Source: Holophaga foetida DSM 6591
GTDB lineage: Bacteria; Acidobacteriota; Holophagae; Holophagales; Holophagaceae
DNA: 64,000 bases
Assembly (NCBI RefSeq): GCF_000242615.2
Contig: NZ_KI912268.1
Coordinates: 201,229 to 265,228, forward strand
Direction of reading: 5' to 3'
Shown: positions 60,403 to 64,000 of the stretch, piece after piece
Layout: every line of letters begins with the position of its first letter
Numbering within the stretch: position 1 is the first letter of the stretch
Notes under the pieces: generated by a model
Databases searched by the model: none
What the model was told of the DNA's origin: nothing
The model's input: the letters and a program-made list of their open reading frames with translations, nothing else
Translations under genes and position numbers: made by a program

Positions 60403-61500
60403 TCAGAGATGGATCGTATGTTGCAGCCGAGTGCTGATCGGGGCTTCGATCCATCCTCCCCCAAGCACCCGTTCCCCATCATAGAACGCCACGGCCTGGC
60501 CGGGGGTGACGGCGCTCTGGGGAGCATCGAAGCGAACCAGGGCCTCGGCAGGGCCGAGGTGCTCCACCCGGGCTGGCGTTGCAGTGTGGCGGGAGCGGAT
60601 CTGAACCTCACAGCGTTCGGGGGGGGAGGCATACCAGTGGACGCCACTGGCCCGCAATCCAGTGGCCAAGAGATCCCGGGAATCGGTGCTGAGGATGACG
60701 GAGCCATCTCCGGCATTCAGTCCTATGACATGGGCGGGTTGTCCCAGGGCGATACCCAGGCCCCGGCGCTGACCGATGGTGTAGTGGTGCAGGCCCTGGT
60801 GGGGGCCGAGGATCCTGCCGGATGGGTCGATGAAATTCCCTGAATGGGTTTCGGTTCCATAGCGCTGGCGCAGGGATTCGGGGAAGCTCAGGCCTTCATA
60901 GACCAGGCAGGCGTCCTGGCTTTCATGGCGTTCGGCGGTGGGCAGCTTCATCTCCCGGGCCATGTCCCGGACCTGGGCCTTGGTGAAGCTGCCAAGGGGA
61001 AGCAGGAGGTGGCGCAGGGCATCCAGTTCCAGGCCGGAGAGGAAGTAGGACTGGTCCTTATGGCGGTCCAGGCCCCGCAGGAGCTGGGGTTCCGAACTGT
61101 CGTGGAGCACGCGGGCGTAGTGGCCGGAGGCGATGCGGTCGGCTCCCAGGCGCTGGGCGTGGGCCAGGAGCATCCCGAACTTGATCTCCCGGTTGCAGTG
61201 GAGGCAGGGGCTGGGGGTGCGTCCCGCCTGGTAATCGGCCCACGCGGGTTTCAGCACCTTCTCCTCGAAGTCGGCCCGGCAGTCCAGGACGTAGTGGGGG
61301 ATATCCAGGGCCCCGGCCACGGCCCGGGCCTGGTTGATGGCGTCCATGGAGCAGCAGGAGCGGCTGGACATCCGGTCGTCGCAGGGGCGGAGCTGGAGGG
61401 TGACCCCGATGAGGGGGTGTCCTTCCCGCTTCAGGAGCCCCGCCACTACACTGGAATCCACGCCGCCGCTCATGGCGACAACGATGCGCGCATTACCCAT
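60403..61500 (-). CDS. mnmA: tRNA 2-thiouridylase MnmA
   Basis: A 365-residue enzyme that forms 2-thiouridine at tRNA position 34. The PP-loop is VVAMSGGVDSSVVAGLLK (residues 7-24). The two catalytic cysteines are Cys102 in SPCLHCNREIKF and Cys198 in HESQDACLV. The C-terminal part has GQRRGLGIALGQPAHVIGLN and FIDPSGRILGPHQGLHHYTI. The start codon lies within an eight-base overlap with the GxxExxY gene, so translation may be coupled. Confidence 0.94.
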   Translation of the reverse strand: MGNARIVVAMSGGVDSSVVAGLLKREGHPLIGVTLQLRPCDDRMSSRSCCSMDAINQARAVAGALDIPHYVLDCRADFEEKVLKPAWADYQAGRTPSPCLHCNREIKFGMLLAHAQRLGADRIASGHYARVLHDSSEPQLLRGLDRHKDQSYFLSGLELDALRHLLLPLGSFTKAQVRDMAREMKLPTAERHESQDACLVYEGLSFPESLRQRYGTETHSGNFIDPSGRILGPHQGLHHYTIGQRRGLGIALGQPAHVIGLNAGDGSVILSTDSRDLLATGLRASGVHWYASPPERCEVQIRSRHTATPARVEHLGPAEALVRFDAPQSAVTPGQAVAFYDGERVLGGGWIEAPISTRLQHTIHL

Positions 61501-61903
61501 TGTTCAGGTTGTCCTCAAGGTCTTCCGGGCCCAGGCGGTTGAAGATGCGTCGCCATTCCAGCTTGGGGGTGCCGAAGTTGATGTAGATGCCCACCGGGCG
61601 GCCCGAGGCCTTCAGGTGATTGAGCATCCGGGTGGCCTGCTCCTGGGTCAGCTCTGGATCGGCCTTCACCTCCAAGGCCACCTCCTGGGATACCAGGAGG
61701 TCGATGTGGTGGGTGCCAACCAGATTGCCTCGGAAGCGGACTTGGACCGGCACCTGCCGCTCCACCATCAGGCCCTTGTCTTTCAATGCGATGAACAGGG
61801 CGGCTTCGTAGACCGGCTCCATGAAGCCCGGGCCCAGCTCCTGATAGACCTCGAAAGCGGCCTCAAGGATGGGATTTGTCAAGGGTTCGAAGGGGAGGGG
61901 CAT
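61493..61903 (-). CDS. GxxExxY family protein
   Basis: A 136-residue protein. The family name motif is visible in ELGPGFMEPVYEAALFIAL near residue 23, followed by VPVQVRFRGNLVGTHHIDLL and ALEVKADPELT near 75, a pattern similar to PD-(D/E)xK nuclease-like folds (Asp ... Glu-x-Lys). No function is proven. ATG 61903 is chosen; a TTG further upstream (61972) is weaker. Confidence 0.8.
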   Translation of the reverse strand: MPLPFEPLTNPILEAAFEVYQELGPGFMEPVYEAALFIALKDKGLMVERQVPVQVRFRGNLVGTHHIDLLVSQEVALEVKADPELTQEQATRMLNHLKASGRPVGIYINFGTPKLEWRRIFNRLGPEDLEDNLNNG

Positions 61904-62315
61904 GCCGGAGAGTCCAGATGGACAGGGAATAATGGCCCCGTCGTGCAAATGAGATGCCTGCCATTCTCGCAAAATGACCCAGGGCCTTCAACATCAACCC
62001 TACGATTTGGGTCTCATCTTGGAATAAAGTGTTGCCGATGGATATCTGCGTCTGAATTCGCCAGCAAGAAGGCTGGGGCTGAATGTATCTCCAAGGATTG
62101 GATGTTGAGGATGCTGGAACTGAAGAAAGGAGCGCCTATGCAGAACTTGAAATAGGTGACTGACTCTGGTTAGTGAGTCAGGTGGTTTGGATTGATGATT
62201 TTAAATCAAAGTATTTTCATGTGTTAGGAATCACCAGATTCTCATTCATGGTCGCAAATTGACGCTGTCCACTGTTTATTGATCTCAACATCAATTTATA
62301 TAATGTGGTGTGGCC
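61904..62315. other. Gene-less 410-bp gap before the Ig-repeat gene
   Basis: No credible gene is seen. A seven-base hairpin (62160-62181) and an AT-rich stretch (62190-62310) precede the gene and could hold its promoter. Confidence 0.45.
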
Positions 62316-64000
62316 ATGTTTGTGATCCCAAGATTCATTCCGGCTATCTTTCCCTTGATCGGTGTTGCCTTCTCTTTGGCGGCGGATCTGGCCCCAGCCA
62401 TCACGACCCAACCCGTCAGCCAGATTGTGAAACTGGGCTCGGCTGCGAAATACACGGTGGTGGCCAGCGGGACTGCCCCACTGTCCTACCAGTGGTACAA
62501 CAAGGGAGTTAGAATCCCCGGGGCCAACTCCGCTTCCTACACGACGCCTGCCACCGTGAGCAGCGATTCCGGATCCTATTTCCGGGTGAGGGTGGCAAAT
62601 ACTGTGGGAGAGGCGATCAGCGCGAACGCGGATTTGACGGTGGCCGTCGCTCCAGGCATCGCGAGCCAGCCCGTCAGCCAGGTTGTGAAACTGGGCTCGG
62701 CCGCGACGTTCACGGTGGTGGCGAGCGGGACGGCTCCGCTGTCCTACCAGTGGTACGACAAGGGGGCGAGAATCCCCGGGGCAACCTCAGCCTCCTATAC
62801 GACGCCCGCCACGGTGGGCAGCGATTCCGGATCCTATTTCCGGGTGAGGGTGGCGAACGTCGGAGGGGAGCAGACCAGTGTGAATGCGGGTTTGACGATA
62901 GCTGTCGCTCCATCCATCACGAGCCAACCTGCCAGGCAGACCGTGAAGCTGGGGTCGACCGCGACGTTCACGGTGATGGCGAGCGGGACTGCCCCATTCA
63001 CCTACCAGTGGTACAACGAGGGGGTGAGGATCCCCGGGGCCAACTCCGCTTCCTACACGACGCCTGCCACCGTGAGTGGTGACTCCGGGTCCTATTTTCG
63101 GGTGAAGGTCTCGAATGTCGGCGGGGAGGCCACTAGCGTGAACGCGGGTTTGACGGTGGCTCTGGCTCCATCCATCACGAGTCAGCCGCTTGGACAGACC
63201 GTGAGCCATGGTGCCACCGCAACCCTCAAGGTGGTGGCCAGCGGGACTGCCCCGCTCTCATACCGGTGGTACAAGAATGGGGTGGGCCTCCCCGGAGCGA
63301 TTGCGGCTTCATACACAACACTTCCAGCGGTGACTGGGGATTCCGGCGCGTATCGCGTCAAGGTGGCGAACGGTGTGGGGGAGGAGACCAGTTCGGAGGC
63401 GGTCCTGACGGTTGGACCCGCAGCCCAACTGATCCAATTCGGCGGGAGAGTTCCCCGGACCGATTTCTATGCGGCGAACGCAGCTGTCTTCTCCGGACCA
63501 TTCCGAGGTACGGTTGTGTCCAATATTGGTGGAGACCTCCTGTTTCGTCACAATGCCGGTGCGGTGGGCGGCTTTCTGGATGACAGGACAGCCTTGTCAT
63601 CCGCCCCTGCAGGGACTCTGGCCAGGAACTATGTCCGTATTCTCTGTTCGGCTGAACTATCTGAGTATGGTGAAAAGTGGGACTGGTTTGATGACTCTGA
63701 TTGGGCCGCTGCAGAGACGAATCTTCACAATCTTGTCCTGAATGCAAAATCAGGAGGGATGGGGATTCTGATCGATACGGAACCCTACGCCATCTACGGT
63801 TTCAATCCATGGATGTTTGGCGAGCAACCCGCCTCGATGAGCGTCGAAAACCCTGATGGGCACACGTTCAAGGAGGTGCAGGCAAAAGTCCGAGAACGCG
63901 GTCTACGCTTCATCCAGATCATCCAGTCTGATGCCCCTGGAACTGAGATCCTGTTTACAACACTGTTGAGCAGCATGCGAGGGCTTCTTTATGATGGTGA
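62316..64000 (+). CDS. Surface protein with four Ig-like repeats (3' partial)
   Basis: An open frame that runs off the window end, at least 561 residues. It starts MFVIPRFIPAIFPLIGVAFS, a signal peptide. Three identical-length 86-residue Ig-like repeats follow (DNA period 258 bases, at 62400, 62658 and 62916), then a slightly shorter fourth from 63174. Each has ITSQP or IASQP, TVVASGTAPLSYQWY, IPGA.SASYTTPA and SDSGSYFRVRVAN. The remaining 190 residues (FGGRVPRTDFYAANAAVFSG and later WDWFDDSDWAAAETNLHN, GILIDTEPYAIYGFNPWMF) are not recognised; the latter resembles a TIM-barrel strand with a Glu. Expected to be exported. Confidence 0.85.
   Translation, partial: MFVIPRFIPAIFPLIGVAFSLAADLAPAITTQPVSQIVKLGSAAKYTVVASGTAPLSYQWYNKGVRIPGANSASYTTPATVSSDSGSYFRVRVANTVGEAISANADLTVAVAPGIASQPVSQVVKLGSAATFTVVASGTAPLSYQWYDKGARIPGATSASYTTPATVGSDSGSYFRVRVANVGGEQTSVNAGLTIAVAPSITSQPARQTVKLGSTATFTVMASGTAPFTYQWYNEGVRIPGANSASYTTPATVSGDSGSYFRVKVSNVGGEATSVNAGLTVALAPSITSQPLGQTVSHGATATLKVVASGTAPLSYRWYKNGVGLPGAIAASYTTLPAVTGDSGAYRVKVANGVGEETSSEAVLTVGPAAQLIQFGGRVPRTDFYAANAAVFSGPFRGTVVSNIGGDLLFRHNAGAVGGFLDDRTALSSAPAGTLARNYVRILCSAELSEYGEKWDWFDDSDWAAAETNLHNLVLNAKSGGMGILIDTEPYAIYGFNPWMFGEQPASMSVENPDGHTFKEVQAKVRERGLRFIQIIQSDAPGTEILFTTLLSSMRGLLYDG

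Overview
The window is a high-GC bacterial chromosome segment with dense coding on both strands, short intergenic gaps and no rRNA, plasmid, phage or transposase gene. Its gene content fits Acidobacteriota class Holophagae (Holophaga/Geothrix-like): type IV pilus genes with a very large PilY1, several chemoreceptors, a cohesin-tipped secretin operon, electron-transfer flavoprotein, and an aromatic-acid transporter beside a UroD-type methyltransferase. This assignment is an inference from gene families; no 16S gene is present to confirm it.
Layout. 1-5.8 kb is the end of a type IV pilus minor-pilin operon (PilW-like, PilX-like, PilY1). 5.9-9.1 kb holds an anchored Ig-like protein, hisC and a secreted aspartic-protease-like protein. 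9.1-9.7 kb is a repeat-rich gap. 9.7-10.3 kb encodes an unusual soluble chemoreceptor made of a Rossmann domain and an MCP signalling tip. 10.4-15.2 kb runs tex, a lipoprotein, signal peptidase I and an S1/P1-type nuclease or phospholipase C. 15.2-21.7 kb is leftward: an MCP, a transglutaminase-like protein, a Spy/CpxP-like protein, then an overlapping Nudix / YrdC-family / MltA operon. 21.9-25 kb has a sensor-less MCP, rpsO, tRNA-Leu, and a flavodoxin plus DUF2023 pair behind a Fur-like palindrome. 24.7-30.1 kb is a six-gene leftward operon for a type II secretion / type IV pilus-like machine. 30.3-38.6 kb carries smc, a methyltransferase, mntP, a cNMP-FHA protein, a DHH phosphoesterase and PPi-type phosphofructokinase. 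39-48 kb carries a LysR regulator, a MATE-like exporter, etfAB, queG, speA and a Ser/Thr kinase. 48-54.5 kb has a PG-binding protein with a TIR-TM-WD40 protein, a GT-C-like membrane protein, an alpha/beta hydrolase and a lipoprotein. 54.6-60.4 kb has a cyclophilin, an AT-rich periplasmic hydrolase that looks imported, and a UroD-family / AAHS transporter / IclR catabolic locus. 60.4-62 kb has mnmA and a GxxExxY protein. The window ends inside a surface protein with four Ig-like repeats.
How the genes work together. Two separate pilus/secretion loci are present: the tip and minor pilins at the left edge, and an assembly and secretin operon in the middle. Three chemoreceptor-type proteins occur without cheA, cheW or cheY, so they must signal to arrays encoded elsewhere. 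The UroD-family protein, AAHS transporter and IclR regulator suggest uptake of an aromatic acid coupled to methyl-group or decarboxylation chemistry; this is unproven. Several intergenic gaps carry dispersed repeats built on a 9-10 nt period, the clearest being CAGGAT-unit hairpins in four gaps, with a degenerate run inside the end of mltA.
The most unusual items are the Rossmann-MCP fusion (9682-10344), the TIR-TM-14xWD40 protein with its PG-binding partner (48093-51239), the 9-nt hairpin family, and the imported hydrolase flanked by a scrap of the neighbouring UroD gene.
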